NCBI RefSeq assembly: GCF_030269925.1
Contig: NC_085130.1
Coordinates: 2,120,501 to 2,184,500 of the forward strand
DNA from: Bombyx mori
Lineage: Eukaryota > Arthropoda > Insecta > Lepidoptera > Bombycidae
Direction of reading: 5' to 3'
DNA length: 64,000 nucleotides
Part shown: piece after piece, positions 49,801-52,742 of the stretch
How the letters are laid out: each line of letters opens with the position of its first letter
Numbering within the stretch: position 1 is the stretch's first letter
The notes under the pieces: generated by a model
Database searches by the model: none
What the model was told of the DNA's origin: nothing
What the model saw: only the letters and a program-made list of their open reading frames with translations
Program-made: the position numbers and the translations under genes

Positions 49801-51779
49801 TAAAGAAAACATTACACACACTACATACCATGTATTTGACGCACACACGCATGCCTACTATTTATTGTCAAACTTTTATTCTTGACGTCTGTCGTCAAAT
49901 TGAGAATAGATTAAATATTGTTTGTCTTTGTTAATATTTTTTATAATGTAATCTTGGCGAAATTTGTGATTATAGAAGTATAAAATAAAATCATAATAGT
50001 GTACAAACTTACAATACCAATTAATTATAGTCGAATTTCGACTACTGCGGGGCCTCTAGTTTGATTAAATTCACGAATAATAATGAATAAATTGAATAAA
50101 TTCTCTTAATTAAATTCAACATTTTCTTTGATTGAATTCATTGTCTGAATAATTTCTAATTGTTCAGAGTTTCTCGCTGGATCTTCTCAGTTTTTTTTAT
50201 TGCTAGATGGGTGGACGAGCTCACAGCCCACCTGGTGTTAAATGGTTACTGGAGCCCATAGACATCTACAATGCGCCACCCATCTTGAGATAAAGTTCTA
50301 AGGTATAGTTACAACGGCTGCCGCACCCTTCAAACCGAAACGCATTACTGCTTCACGGCAGAAATGGGTAGGGCGGTGGTACCTACCCGCGCGGACTCAC
50401 AAGAGGTCCTACCACCAGTGGGTCGCGATTCCGATCCGATGGTAGATTCAAGGAAGCACTGCTCTTGTTAGGGCTAATATTAACAAATTCTCTCAGGTTG
50501 AGCCCCGTGAGCTAATCTACTAAGCCGTGTCGTACTTAGAATAAATGGTCTCTTAGGCTACCGAGGAATAAGTTGAAATATTCGTTGTTTTTTCTTTTTC
50601 ACAGATTCTCTCTCGGCTTTTACTTTGCTGTTCGGTAGCATGTTTTGTTTTAATTGCTGAGGTAGGTGGACTGACTCACAGCACGCTTTGAGACATGAGT
50701 TCTAAGTTCTCAGTTTTTGCAGGACAATGAAAAACTGCACCAACCTTCAAACCGAAACGCGTTACTGCTTCACGGCAGAAATTGACAGGGTGGTGGTACC
50801 TATCAGTGTTGGCTCACAAGACACCTTATGACCAGTTAAGATGTTTCGGAGCCATTTTATTTGGCGATTTCTATGGAACCGTAGGCAGTTCACAGAACTC
50901 AATAAATCTATTTCCTTTTTATTTTCTTGAAGTCGTCGTGGCCTAAAAGATACGACGTCCGTTGCATTCGTATCTAGCGATGCAACGGTGTTCGAATCCC
51001 GCAGGCGGGTACCAATTTTTCTAATGAAATACGTACTTGACAAATGTTCACGATTGACTTCCACGGTGAAGGAATAACATCGTGTAATAAAAATCAAACC
51101 CGCAAAATTATAATTTGCGTAATTACTGGTGGTAGGACCTCTTGTGAGTCTGCACGGGCAGGTACCACCACCCCGCCTATTTCTGCCGTGAAGCAGTAAT
51201 GCGTTTCGGTTTGAAGGGTGCGGCAGCCGTTGTAACTGTACTGAGACCTTAGAACTTTTATCTCAAGGCGGTTAGGAAAGGCATTTACGTTGATGACGTC
51301 TGTGTACTCCGGTAACCAGTTAAAGAAAGGCCATGAATTGGTTTATAAGTAATAAATAAACACCTTCATTGTTTCCGAGAGTACGTGTGGATGGACCACA
51401 ATTACCTTAGTCTTAGAGATGATCGGGTAAAGAACCCGGATCCGCGTTTACTCATAATTCTCAGGAGCATTCGTCGACTCAATCATCAGACCCCGGACCC
51501 CTAATACTAAATACTACTTTATGATTATGGAAATGGTAGTGCCAGGTAGAGGGAAGACCGAAGAAGACATGGATGGAGTGTGCGATTGACGATATGAGAG
51601 AGAGAGGAGTGAGTGTTGAGATGACGGCTGATAGAAGAGAATGGAATAGGGAAATTAGCTGTGCTGACCCCACCTAGTCACCTAGTGGGATAAGGTGGAG
51701 AAAAATAAGAAGAAGAGTCTTTTTGATTCTCATCTAGATCTAAATTAAGTGAATTTTAACTTACATTCGTATTAGCCAT
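12511..51779 (-). CDS. SLC36-type proton-coupled amino acid transporter (Aa_trans family)
   Basis: Ten coding exons on the minus strand, 5' to 3': 51779-51765 (M-A-N-T-N), 48094-47994, 46702-46558, 43304-43183, 41046-40989, 37108-36922, 35654-35454, 22698-22593, 13900-13684, 12711-12511 (stop TAG). All have GT-AG borders and matching phases; the total is 451 codons including the stop, normal for SLC36. The N-terminal cytosolic stretch (EAAKNYDFTKARPP) leads into the first helix, SIGHLIKSCLGGGIVAI (family HLLKGSLGTGILAMP). Further family blocks are MLARSAQRIYGK, CVYQVVIARTIKQLV, SLKYLAPFSIVADF, FEFIGVCVFSMEGVG, FFGYWGYGELSKSPVTLN and the last helices with MGFMYPAFIELTLDW. It probably moves small neutral amino acids with protons across a plasma or lysosomal membrane; the specific paralogue cannot be told. 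The 15-nt first coding exon (donor GTAAGT) is the least certain part. Introns are packed with LINEs. Confidence 0.85.
12786..13201 (-). mobile_element. Bm1 SINE, near full length
   Basis: Reverse Bm1 that keeps the tRNA-like head (GGGATTCGAACACCGG B box, then CCTTTAGACCACAACGAC covering the A box). It lies in the last intron of the SLC36 gene. Confidence 0.9.
14201..16053 (+). mobile_element. R1-clade LINE copy B (5'-truncated), inserted in copy A
   Basis: Starts inside the RT domain and ends in a poly-A tract (16039-16053). It is flanked by perfect 13-bp duplications GGTGTTGAGAGCA at 14188-14200 and 16054-16066. The 3' UTR (15525-16038) is homologous to copy A in opposite orientation, so the two form a large imperfect inverted repeat. 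Confidence 0.9.
14211..15524 (+). CDS. R1-clade reverse transcriptase, C-terminal part (copy B)
   Basis: An open frame of about 437 residues with RT motifs RGVPQGSVLGPLLWN and CYADDTLVV (the catalytic YADD box), the thumb region, and a C-terminal zinc motif QCHHCADRDEEDTAEHTLARC. It lacks the endonuclease and the N-terminal half of the RT because of 5' truncation, so it cannot mobilise itself. The GC-rich codons contrast with the host exons. Confidence 0.85.
   Translation: MYRFPVERGVPQGSVLGPLLWNIGYDWVLRGVVRGPLPGLSVICYADDTLVVAPGRDYRESARLACAGVAHVVTRIRRLGLEVALDKTQALLFHGPGRAPPLGAHLVIGGVRVGVGVTGLRYLGLELDGRWNFRAHFAKLGPRLMATAGSLSRLLPNVGGPDQVARRLYMGVVRSMALYGAPVWCHALTRQNVAALRRPQRAIAVRAIRGYRTVSFEAACLLAGAPPWDLEAEALAADYRWRSDLRSRGEGRPSEGVVRARRLHSRRSVLEAWSRRLADPSAGLRTVEAVRPVLADWVGRDRGCLTFRLTQMLTGHGCFGRYLHKIAGREPTAQCHHCADRDEEDTAEHTLARCSGFDEQRAALVAVIGEDLSLPRVVATMLGSDASWKAMLDFCESTISQKEAAERERESSSLSAPIRRRRAGGRRREYARTSRPL
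16908..18617 (+). CDS. Jockey LINE copy 1, ORF1 (gag-like nucleic-acid-binding protein)
   Basis: 569 residues: a low-complexity Ala/Ser/Pro N-terminus, an RNA-binding-like region (LRVVIRGIPKELDVELVKADL), then zinc knuckles CHNC...C (from residue 357), CVKCLGDHATALC and CVLCQTQGHPANYRGC, and a Pro-rich repeat (PAPATRP units). Such proteins coat element RNA and help target the ribonucleoprotein. Residue 365, the His of the first knuckle, is Tyr here (TAC at 18000-18002) but His in copy 2. The ORF ends TAA three bases before the ORF2 ATG. The true start may differ from 16908; the next in-frame ATG is at 16953. Confidence 0.85.
   Translation: MFSRPGAAPPGYTAIMDAVFAEFLRLHHPQLASEFLAFKANHTASPLEDSAALAAPASPVPACKASALSNAASVVPAAPVSPILASKAAASSAVTIVSAERSSAASVAPSKTPTLACRSPAPASSCSDSDSDMEVDLAPASSTDGFTLVQKGKKRAAESRAPAAAKISKAANASRPRPQTPVAPPARATPSPRPVAQNKTQTPPPVILQEKAAWDRVCLALKAKNINFTNARNLANGIQIKVQTPDDHRALSSYLRKERISFHTYTLQEDRELRVVIRGIPKELDVELVKADLLEQGFPVNSVHRMHTGRGREPYNMVLVTLEPTPEGKKIFNTQAVCRLSGIAVEAPHKKGTPSQCHNCQLYGYSSRNCHARPRCVKCLGDHATALCARDQKTATEPPSCVLCQTQGHPANYRGCPRAPKINRRVARQNRLRASGPDIKASAPSVSQAKPAFVPAPVPSVSAWAKPLPYMNTATIPSSAIRPAPATRPTPATRPAPATRPSPATCPPTASDNLALAIDFFQSINFERVNALGDAIRAASTAQHFIAVVQEYADVYASLNTYVLPSLRR
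18621..21503 (+). CDS. Jockey LINE copy 1, ORF2 (APE endonuclease and reverse transcriptase)
   Basis: 960 residues. The N-terminal APE-type endonuclease carries QETLL, SVYLPPD, LAGDLNCKHIRWNS and a C-terminal SELDSDHRPVV box. The reverse transcriptase carries HKPGKPKNHPTSYRPISLL, FFDVAKAFDKVWH, AGVPQGSVLSPLLFSLFVND and FADDT with the catalytic Asp pair near residues 684-685. No RNase H domain follows, as in jockey. The frame is intact with no stops. ATG lies in the arrangement TAATCAATG with ORF1, which suggests termination-reinitiation. Confidence 0.9.
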   Translation: MAYISRVKPLSVTIGFFNAYGLANQRNQVSDFLRDHQIDIFLVQETLLKPARRDPKIANYNMVRNDRLSARGGGTVIYYRRALHCVPLDPPALANIEASVCRISLTGHAPIVIASVYLPPDKIVLSSDIEALLSMGSSVILAGDLNCKHIRWNSHTITPNGRRLDALVDDLAFDIVAPLTPTHYPLNIAHRPDILDIALLKNVTLRLHSIEVVSELDSDHRPVVMKLGRAPDSVPVTRTVVDWHTLGVSLAESDPPSLPFSPDSTPSPQDTAEAIDILTSHITSTLDRSSKQVVAEDFLHRFKLSDDIRELLRAKNASIRAYDRYPTAENRIRMRALQRDVKSRIAEVRDARWSDFLEGLAPSQRSYYRLARTLKSDTVVTMPPLVGPSGRLAAFDDDEKAELLADTLQTQCTPSTQSVDPVHVELVDSEVERRASLPPSDALPPVTPMEVKDLIKDLRPRKAPGSDGISNRVIKLLPVQLIVMLASIFNAAMANCIFPAMWKEADVIGIHKPGKPKNHPTSYRPISLLMSLGKLYERLLYKRLRDFVSSKGILIDEQFGFRTNHSCVQQVHRLTEHILVGLNRPKPLYTGALFFDVAKAFDKVWHNGLIFKLFNMGVPDSLVLIIRDFLSNRSFRYRVEGTRSSPRPLTAGVPQGSVLSPLLFSLFVNDIPRSPPTHLALFADDTTVYYSSRNKSLIAKKLQSAALALGQWFRKWRIDINPAKSTAVLFQRGSSTRISSRIRTRNLTPPITLFSQSIPWARKVKYLGVTLDASMTFRPHIKSVRDRAAFILSRLYPMICKRSKMSLRNKVTLYKTCIRPVMTYASVVFAHAARTHIDTLQSLQSRFCRLAVGAPWFVRNVDLHDDLGLESIQKYMKSASERYFDKAMRHDNRLIVAAADYSPNPDHAGASHRRRPRHVLTDPSDPITFALDAFSSNTRSRLRDLGNRTRRTRQRVRRAT
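21774..22127 (-). pseudogene. R1-clade reverse transcriptase C-terminal fragment (copy A)
   Basis: Encodes the region after the RT domain (SAGLQTVEVVRPVLAEW, RLTFRLTQMLTGHGYFG) and the CX2C-H-C zinc motif, ending at GSDES where jockey copy 1 was inserted. The frame continues at about 16570 on the other side of that insertion. Confidence 0.85.
22143..22490 (+). pseudogene. Jockey-clade LINE 3' end fragment (same family as 44840-46135)
   Basis: Begins CCCTGAGGAATTGTTTGAG and runs through a frameshifted C-terminus into the 3' UTR motif CATCAGGTGGGCTGTATGC and a poly-A. It formed the right flank of the site where R1 copy A inserted. Confidence 0.8.
22952..23112 (-). mobile_element. Bm1 SINE fragment
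   Basis: Reverse Bm1 tail portion only, from ATTTAGCTTATATAGG to TCTGCCCCACCCTTTA. Confidence 0.8.
23113..24746. other. Intronic stretch with low-complexity A-rich block, no gene recognised
   Basis: Within an SLC36 intron. It has a short hairpin at 23237-23265 (AATTGGAATT against AATTCCAATT). At 24019-24140 there is an A-rich block broken by single C bases. A Helitron-like 3' terminus (CCCGAGCGAAGCCGG...CTGCTAG) ends at 24617 before a T. Confidence 0.4.
24747..24971 (-). mobile_element. Non-autonomous Helitron-like element, family 1
   Basis: On the minus strand it starts TCTATATATATAAAAATGAA and ends CTGCCGGGTCAGCTAG, inserted between A and T. It shares the internal text CGGCTGGACCGATTTGGC with the copies at 52743-53033 and 54480-54688. 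No terminal inverted repeats or target duplication, as expected for Helitrons. Confidence 0.75.
24972..26216. other. Intronic stretch with GC-richer island, possible noncoding exon
   Basis: AT-rich except for about 25060-25450. On the minus strand that island reads like a 5' UTR exon ending in a good donor (GTTGTCAG|GTACGT at 25190). No coding potential is evident. Confidence 0.3.
26217..26354 (-). mobile_element. Bm1 SINE fragment
   Basis: Reverse Bm1, tail half only, preceded by poly-T. Confidence 0.8.
26355..27857. other. AT-rich intronic stretch, nothing recognised
   Basis: Inside the SLC36 intron. Small frames on both strands have no recognisable motif. Confidence 0.4.
27858..28007 (+). 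mobile_element. Two short Bm1 tail fragments in tandem
   Basis: Pieces 27858-27911 and 27948-28007 both carry ACCACTTAACATCAGGTGGG and end in GCAATAAA or GCAAATAAA. They contain only the last 60 bp of Bm1. Confidence 0.75.
28811..29012 (-). mobile_element. Bm1 SINE, internal part
   Basis: Reverse Bm1 from CCGAAAGGCATTACTGCTTC to AATTGGTACCCGCC. Both the tail and the tRNA-like head are missing. A GC-rich segment replaces the head. Confidence 0.8.
29013..29345. repeat. GC-rich repeat-like segment between two Bm1 copies
   Basis: Starts CAGCCTGGCCACGGGACATTC, with many CGGCGAAGCG-type words. The left part matches, in inverted orientation, 35269-35351, which also adjoins a Bm1 head. It is not recognised as a known family. 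Confidence 0.4.
29349..29786 (+). mobile_element. Bm1 SINE, near full length
   Basis: Forward copy with tRNA-like head (GTCGTCGTGGCCTAACGG A-box region, GTGTTCGAATATC B-box region), complete body and AAGCAATAAAAAAATAAAA tail. The A box lacks the usual AGGATAAG. Confidence 0.9.
30407..32080 (+). CDS. Jockey LINE copy 2, ORF1 (gag-like protein)
   Basis: 557 residues, same layout as copy 1: Ala/Ser/Pro-rich N-terminus, RNA-binding-like region, three zinc knuckles and a Pro-rich repeat. The first knuckle is canonical here (CHNCQLYGHSSRNC). It is 12 residues shorter than copy 1 because two 18-bp repeat units (PAPATR) are absent near 31850. Ends TAA three bases before the ORF2 ATG. Confidence 0.87.
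   Translation: MFSRPGAAPPGYSAIMDAVFAEFLRLRHPQLASEFLAFKANHTASPLEDSAALAAPASPVPACRASALSTAASVVPAAPVSPILARKAAASSAVTIVSAERSSAASVAPSKTPTLARRSPAPASSCSDSDSDMEVDLAPASSTDGFTLVQKGKKRAAESRAPAAAKISKAVNASRPRPQTPVAPPARATPSPRPVAQNKTQTPPPVILQEKAAWDRVCLALKAKNINFTNARNLANGIQIKVQTPDDHRALSSYLRKERISFHTYTLQEERELRVVIRGIPKELDVELVKANLLEQGLPVNSVHRMHTGRGREPYNMVLVALQPTPEGKKIFNTQTVCRLSGIAVEAPHKKGTPSQCHNCQLYGHSSRNCHARPRCVKCLGDHATALCARDQKTATEPPSCVLCRTQGHPANYRGCPRAPKINRRVARQNRLRASGPDIKASAPSASQAKPAFVPAAVPSVSAWAKPLPYTNTATTPSSAIRPAPATRPSPATCPPTASDNLALAIDFFQSINFERVNALGDAIRAASTAQHFIAVVQEYADVYASLNTYVLPSLRR
32084..34966 (+). CDS. Jockey LINE copy 2, ORF2 (APE endonuclease and reverse transcriptase)
   Basis: 960 residues with intact endonuclease motifs (LAGDLNCKNIRWNS, SELDSDHRPVV) and RT motifs (FDVAKAFDKVWH, GVPQGSVLSPLLF, FADDT from 34127). 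It differs from copy 1 at only a few dozen residues. It could be an active source element together with its ORF1. Confidence 0.92.
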   Translation: MAYISRIKPLSVTIGFFNAYGLANQRDQVSDFLRDHQIDIFLVQETLLKPARRDPKIANYNMVRNDRLSARGGGTVIYYRRALHCVPLDPPALANIEASVCRISLTGHAPIVIASVYLPPDKIVLSSDIEALLGMGSSVILAGDLNCKNIRWNSHTTTPNGRRLDALVDDLAFDIVAPLTPTHYPLNIAHRPDILDIALLKNVTLRLHSIEVVSELDSDHRPVVMKLGRAPDSVPVTRTVVDWHTLGISLAESDPPSLPLNPDSIPSPQDTAEAIDILTSHITSTLDRSSKQVVAEDFLHRFKLSDDIRELLRAKNASIRAYDRYPTAENRIRMRALQRDVKSRIAEVRDARWSDFLEGLAPSQRSYYRLARTLKSDTVVSMPPLVGPSGRLAAFDDDEKAELLADTLQTQCTPSTQSVDPVHVELVDSEVERRASLPPSDALPPVTPMEVKDLIKDLRPRKAPGSDGISNRVIKLLPVQLIVMLASIFNAAMANCIFPAVWKEADVIGIHKPGKPKNHPTSYRPISLLMSLGKLYERLLYKRLRDFVSSKGILIDEQFGFRTNHSCVQQVHRLTEHILVGLNRPKPLYTGALFFDVAKAFDKVWHNGLIFKLFNMGVPDSLVLIIRDFLSNRSFRYRVEGTRSSPRPLTAGVPQGSVLSPLLFSLFVNDVPRSPPTHLALFADDTTVYYSSRNKSLIAKKLQSAALALGQWFRKWRIDINPAKSTAVLFQRGSSTRISSRIRRRNLTPPITLFRQPIPWARKVKYLGVTLDASMTFRPHIKSVRDRAAFILGRLYPMICKRSKMSLRNKVTLYKTCIRPVMTYASVVFAHAARTHIDTLQSLQSRFCRLAVGAPWFVRNVDLHDDLGLESIRKYMKSASERYFDKAMRHDNRLIVAAADYSPNPDHAGASHRRRPRHVLTDPSDPITFALDAFSSNTRGRLRDPGNRTRRTRQRGRRAT
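35352..35428 (-). mobile_element. Bm1 SINE head only
   Basis: Reverse tRNA-like head (GATTCGAACACCGGTACATCGC...CTTTAAGCCACGACGACTT). The body is missing. It joins a GC-rich segment that jockey copy 2 inserted into. Confidence 0.8.
35728..36056 (-). mobile_element. Bm1 SINE, lacking only the head
   Basis: Reverse Bm1 with tail and body through GTCAATCGTGAACATTTATC. The tRNA-like head is truncated. Confidence 0.85.
36389..36490 (+). mobile_element. Jockey-clade LINE 3' UTR fragment
   Basis: GGCTTGGCTCTGCCCCTGGC to CGTCTGCCTACAAGGGCAAAAAAAA, the same 3' terminus as the element at 44840-46135. Confidence 0.8.
36522..36847. mobile_element. Inverted pair of Bm1 fragments
   Basis: A reverse Bm1 (36522-36748) is followed directly by a forward Bm1 tail (36749-36847), so their shared sequences can fold on each other. 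It lies 75 bp downstream, in the minus sense, of the SLC36 exon at 37108-36922. Confidence 0.8.
37511..39291 (+). CDS. R1-clade reverse transcriptase (copy C), C-terminal two thirds
   Basis: About 592 open codons; the frame also runs through the left target duplication, so no native start exists. Contains most RT blocks: AAGYRPIVLLDEAGKLLERI, QYGFREGRSTVDAI, VSLDIANAFNTLPW, RGVPQGSVLGPLLWN and CYADDTLVV. The C-terminal zinc motif is RCHHCGHDLDTAEHTLAVC. The endonuclease is missing through 5' truncation. There are no internal stops, so the insertion is probably young. Confidence 0.88.
37511..39716 (+). mobile_element. R1-clade LINE copy C (5'-truncated)
   Basis: Flanked by perfect 13-bp duplications GTGAGCTCACGCA at 37498-37510 and 39717-39729. 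A poly-A-like tail ends at 39716. It is related to but distinct from copies A and B, and is inserted antisense in an SLC36 intron. Confidence 0.92.
39730..40198. other. Intronic spacer with possible truncated hAT end
   Basis: CAGTGCCGGATTAAGCAAGC near 39816 resembles a hAT-type terminal sequence. No matching right terminus or 8-bp duplication was found. Confidence 0.3.
40207..40834. mobile_element. hAT-type MITE with 8-bp target-site duplication
   Basis: Left end CAGCGGTCGGGGA, right end TCCCCGACCGCTCGCTG (a 4-bp insertion in the inverted repeat), flanked by identical GCTTATCT at 40199-40206 and 40835-40842. There is no transposase. It ends 155 bp from the SLC36 exon at 41046-40989. Confidence 0.85.
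41259..41400 (-). pseudogene. RTE-type LINE tail fragment
   Basis: Closely matches 48963-49150 (GGCAGAGTGGTCG, TCTCCCTGCTCGAG). There the minus strand reads MRWTDQIKTAVGG...SRERWRDIVRR, a LINE C-terminus. Confidence 0.55.
41407..41586 (+). mobile_element. Bm1 SINE, 5'-truncated
   Basis: Forward Bm1 from AAATGCATTTCGGTTCGAAGG to AAGCAATAAAA and poly-A. Confidence 0.85.
41862..42124 (+). mobile_element. Bm1 SINE, 5'-truncated
   Basis: Forward Bm1 from GTGGTAGGACCTCTTGTGAG to AAGCAATAAAA with a poly-A of over 20 bp. Confidence 0.85.
42320..42490 (+). mobile_element. Jockey-type LINE 3' UTR fragment
   Basis: Shares GCACTGAGTTTTTCGCTGGATC, ATCCGGTGGTAGATTC and TTGAGCCCC with related fragments at 50167-50550 and 52280-52480, and resembles the 3' UTR of jockey copies 1 and 2. 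Confidence 0.65.
42500..43182. other. AT-rich intronic stretch, nothing recognised
   Basis: Directly follows, in the minus sense, the SLC36 exon at 43304-43183. No element ends or coding motifs seen. Confidence 0.4.
43391..43775 (-). mobile_element. Solo LTR with promoter-like elements
   Basis: A 385-bp unit with perfect 8-bp ends TGTTACGC and GCGTAACA, flanked by ATAC on both sides. On the minus strand it has TATAAAAG (43601-43594), followed about 25 nt later by a CAGTCAGTTAGT initiator-like site. No internal retrotransposon sequence or second LTR is nearby. It is in sense orientation to the SLC36 gene, 86 bp upstream of the exon starting at 43304. Confidence 0.8.
44090..44364 (+). mobile_element. 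tRNA-derived SINE, family 2
   Basis: Head with an A-box-like TGATGTAGTGGTAAGTG and a B box GGGTTCGAATCCC, then a body GATATTTGTATGATAAATAT and a TTTATTTATTTA tail. It is unrelated to Bm1 beyond the tRNA origin. Confidence 0.75.
44365..44500 (-). pseudogene. RTE-type LINE tail fragment
   Basis: On the minus strand reads KLEGKKPRGRSPMRWFDRIKMTSDSSINAAIHYAEDRNK, the typical R-G-R-x-P-x-R-W-x-D-x-I-K endonuclease-RT tail. Confidence 0.7.
44540..44660 (-). mobile_element. Old, diverged Bm1-like SINE fragment
   Basis: On the minus strand CACGTACTTAAGCACGTG, GATAAAAATCAAAATAAGC and TTATCAGTGGTGATCAG line up in order with the middle of Bm1 at low identity. Confidence 0.5.
44840..46135 (+). mobile_element. 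Jockey-clade LINE, 5'-truncated
   Basis: Begins within the RT domain near 44845 and runs through the 3' UTR GGCAGCAGCTTGGCTCTG to CGTCTGCCTACAAAGACAATAA. Fragments of the same family occur at 1727, 22143, 36389 and 47788. The 5' junction contains a tandem GTGACCGGCA and is not precisely defined. Confidence 0.8.
44845..46170 (+). CDS. Jockey-clade reverse transcriptase fragment
   Basis: The open frame runs into the 3' UTR. RT blocks are QYAFRHGRSAGDLLVYL, VSLDIAKAFDRVWHRALL, AGIPQGSVLSPTLFILHING and HCYADDTG, then KVRPHVEYCSHLW-type C-terminal sequence. The frame extends upstream to 44725, but residues before QYAF are flanking sequence. The endonuclease and ORF1 are absent. It sits antisense in the SLC36 intron. 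Confidence 0.8.
   Translation, partial: SDRQYAFRHGRSAGDLLVYLTHKWAEALESKGEALAVSLDIAKAFDRVWHRALLSKLPAYGIPEGLCKWIASFLDERSITVVIDGCCSDTMTINAGIPQGSVLSPTLFILHINGILSIDGMHCYADDTGDARYIGHQSLSRSVVHERRLKLVSEVVSKWGELNSVQFNPLTIQACAFTAKKNPFVMAPEFQGVSLQLSASIGILGVDISSDVQFRSHLEGKAKLASKMLGVLNRAKWYFTPGQRLALYKAQVRPHVEYCSHLWAGAPKYQLLPIDSIQKQAVRMVDSPALTDRLEALGLRREFGSLCVLYRMVHEECSEELFEMIPSALFYHRTSRHRSRVHPYYLETLRSSTVRFQKSFLPRTIRLWNKLPSTVFSERYDMSFFKEACGEYFMVGSSLALPLALLMSMSDGDHLPSGRPYARLPTKTIIFVFFIRMLVCM
46768..46830. repeat. TC/CTCTC microsatellite
   Basis: About 60 bp of nearly pure TC repeat, immediately upstream (minus sense) of the SLC36 exon at 46702-46558. Confidence 0.9.
46905..47260 (-). repeat. LINE-like 3' tail fragment, family not identified
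   Basis: On the minus strand CTGGAAGAGATTTCTTAAAG, then an AT-rich tail. It resembles the terminus at 61640-61740 (CTGGAAGAGATCGCTCTTAG). Confidence 0.4.
47788..47949 (+). mobile_element. Jockey-clade LINE 3' end fragment
   Basis: ACATGTCCTTCTTCAAACGAG through GGCTTGGCTCTGCCCCTGGC to poly-A, same family as 44840-46135. Confidence 0.85.
48138..48224 (-). mobile_element. Bm1 SINE fragment with internal deletion
   Basis: Reverse Bm1: TATTGCTTAGATAGGTGGAC is joined directly to CAACGTAAATGCCGCC, skipping about 50 bp. It lies 44 bp upstream (minus sense) of the SLC36 exon 48094-47994. Confidence 0.75.
48285..48925 (-). mobile_element. Jockey LINE 3' fragment split by a Bm1 insertion
   Basis: The two parts, 48285-48559 (3' UTR and end of ORF2) and 48770-48925 (ORF2: MRHDNRLIVAAAGYSPNPDHAGASHRRRPRH), match the 3' ends of jockey copies 1 and 2 in reverse. 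A forward Bm1 lies between them. Confidence 0.85.
48560..48769 (+). mobile_element. Bm1 SINE inserted in a jockey fragment
   Basis: Forward Bm1 from GGCGGGTGGGTTCCACCACC to AAGCAATAAAAAAA, with a small internal deletion near 48612. Confidence 0.8.
48963..49150 (-). pseudogene. RTE-type LINE tail fragment
   Basis: On the minus strand reads VPMRWTDQIKTAVGGPLNECSRMASSRERWRDIVRRI, the endonuclease-RT C-terminal signature. No upstream domains. Confidence 0.7.
49640..50059 (+). mobile_element. Non-autonomous Helitron-like element, family 2
   Basis: Starts TCTATATATTAATACGTGAAG after an A, ends GACTACTGCGGGGCCTCTAG before a T. A diverged second copy lies at 57852-58291. It shares AATTGCGCGGACGGAGGA and CTTATAGAGAATA. 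No terminal inverted repeats. Confidence 0.7.
50167..50550 (+). mobile_element. Jockey-type LINE 3' UTR fragment interrupted by Bm1
   Basis: AGAGTTTCTCGCTGGATCTTCTCAG is separated from GGGTCGCGATTCCGATCC by a reverse Bm1 (50190-50419). The uninterrupted order is seen at 52300-52340 and in the full jockey copies. Confidence 0.75.
50190..50419 (-). mobile_element. Bm1 SINE, 5'-truncated
   Basis: Reverse Bm1 with poly-T start, nested in a jockey-type 3' UTR fragment. Confidence 0.85.
50650..50835 (-). mobile_element. Diverged Bm1 SINE
   Basis: Reverse Bm1 with shortened tail (TTGCTGAGGTAGGTGGACTG) and CCAACCTTCAAACCGAAACG. It is clearly older than its neighbours. Confidence 0.7.
50929..51352 (+). 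mobile_element. Bm1 SINE, full length
   Basis: Complete forward copy. The tRNA-like head (GTCGTCGTGGCCTAAAAGATA...GGTGTTCGAATCCCGCAGG) is followed by the whole body and a diverged tail (AAGTAATAAATAAA). It is the best reference copy in the window. Confidence 0.92.
51543..51718 (+). pseudogene. RTE-type LINE tail fragment with AAG-rich end
   Basis: Reads VEGRPKKTWMECAIDDMRERGVSVEMTADRREWNREISCADPT then a stop, followed by AAATAAGAAGAAGAG. This is the same tail class as at 1-292. It lies just downstream of the SLC36 first coding exon in the minus sense. Confidence 0.8.
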
Positions 51780-52199
51780 TGCCTAAGGTATCACGAAACG
51801 TTCACACGTGAACAAATTTGAGAGATAATTATTTTCGACAACTAAACCTTAAGTAAATCAGATACATAGCAAACAAAAAACATTATTACAAGAAAAGAAA
51901 AATGCAGTAATCAGAATTGACGTTTCCAGTCAAAATCATATATTTAAAGAATATTATACAGAAATAAGTATATATAATTTTTTAATATCTCTATGACCGT
52001 CGTCCGAAAAGATTTTAAAGGCGCCCGTGGACCGCAGTAGAGGAGAAAGTCGTTATGAACAGAAGTAAAAGAGCCGTCCTTGATACGTATTGGAGCGACA
52101 TGAATTGTAAAAATGTAAATATCGGAAAGGACCGTAAAATCCAGTTTGAAACGAAAATTATTTTCTTAATACGTCAATAAACATTACGTGAATACAACT

Positions 52200-52480
52200 C
52201 TGGTCACCGTCCTCGCCGAACACGTCGCTTGCGACGAAGGGCTCGCCGAGTAAATTAACCCATAGACATACATTAAAGTAAACCCATAGACACAGTCCAC
52301 TGAGTTTCTCGCCGGATCTTCTCAGTGGGTCGCGTTTCAGATCCGGTGGTAGATTCTGCAAAGCACTGCTCTTGCTAGGGCCAGTGTTAGCAACACTTCC
52401 CCTTTGAGCCCCGTGAGCTCACCTACACGCTAGGGTGAAGCTGAAATAGCCTCTCAAGGCTATCAGCATATTTAGGAAAG
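52200..52480 (+). mobile_element. Jockey-type LINE 3' end fragment
   Basis: Short ORF2 end-like region (CGCCGAACACGTCGC), then GAGTTTCTCGCCGGATCTTC and TCAGATCCGGTGGTAGATTC, ending near CTATCAGCATATTTAGG. Confidence 0.65.
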
Positions 52481-52742
52481 AAAAAAAGGAATAGAGCACC
52501 CACTGTGATTGGGTTTCGAATCGTAATTCATCTAACAACAAAAATCCCAATTTTCAATTTGGAAAACTACTCGACAGAAATATACTGGTTAAAACCAGTA
52601 ATTTAGTATCAGAAAATAATTTGGTTTTATCTAAATAAATGTTTAATAGCGTTTGAAGCATTATCTTTGAAGAAATGAAATATTTTTATTGGCTGAATTC
52701 ACTAACCGTTAACCTCATCTATGACATTATTCCGAATTATAA

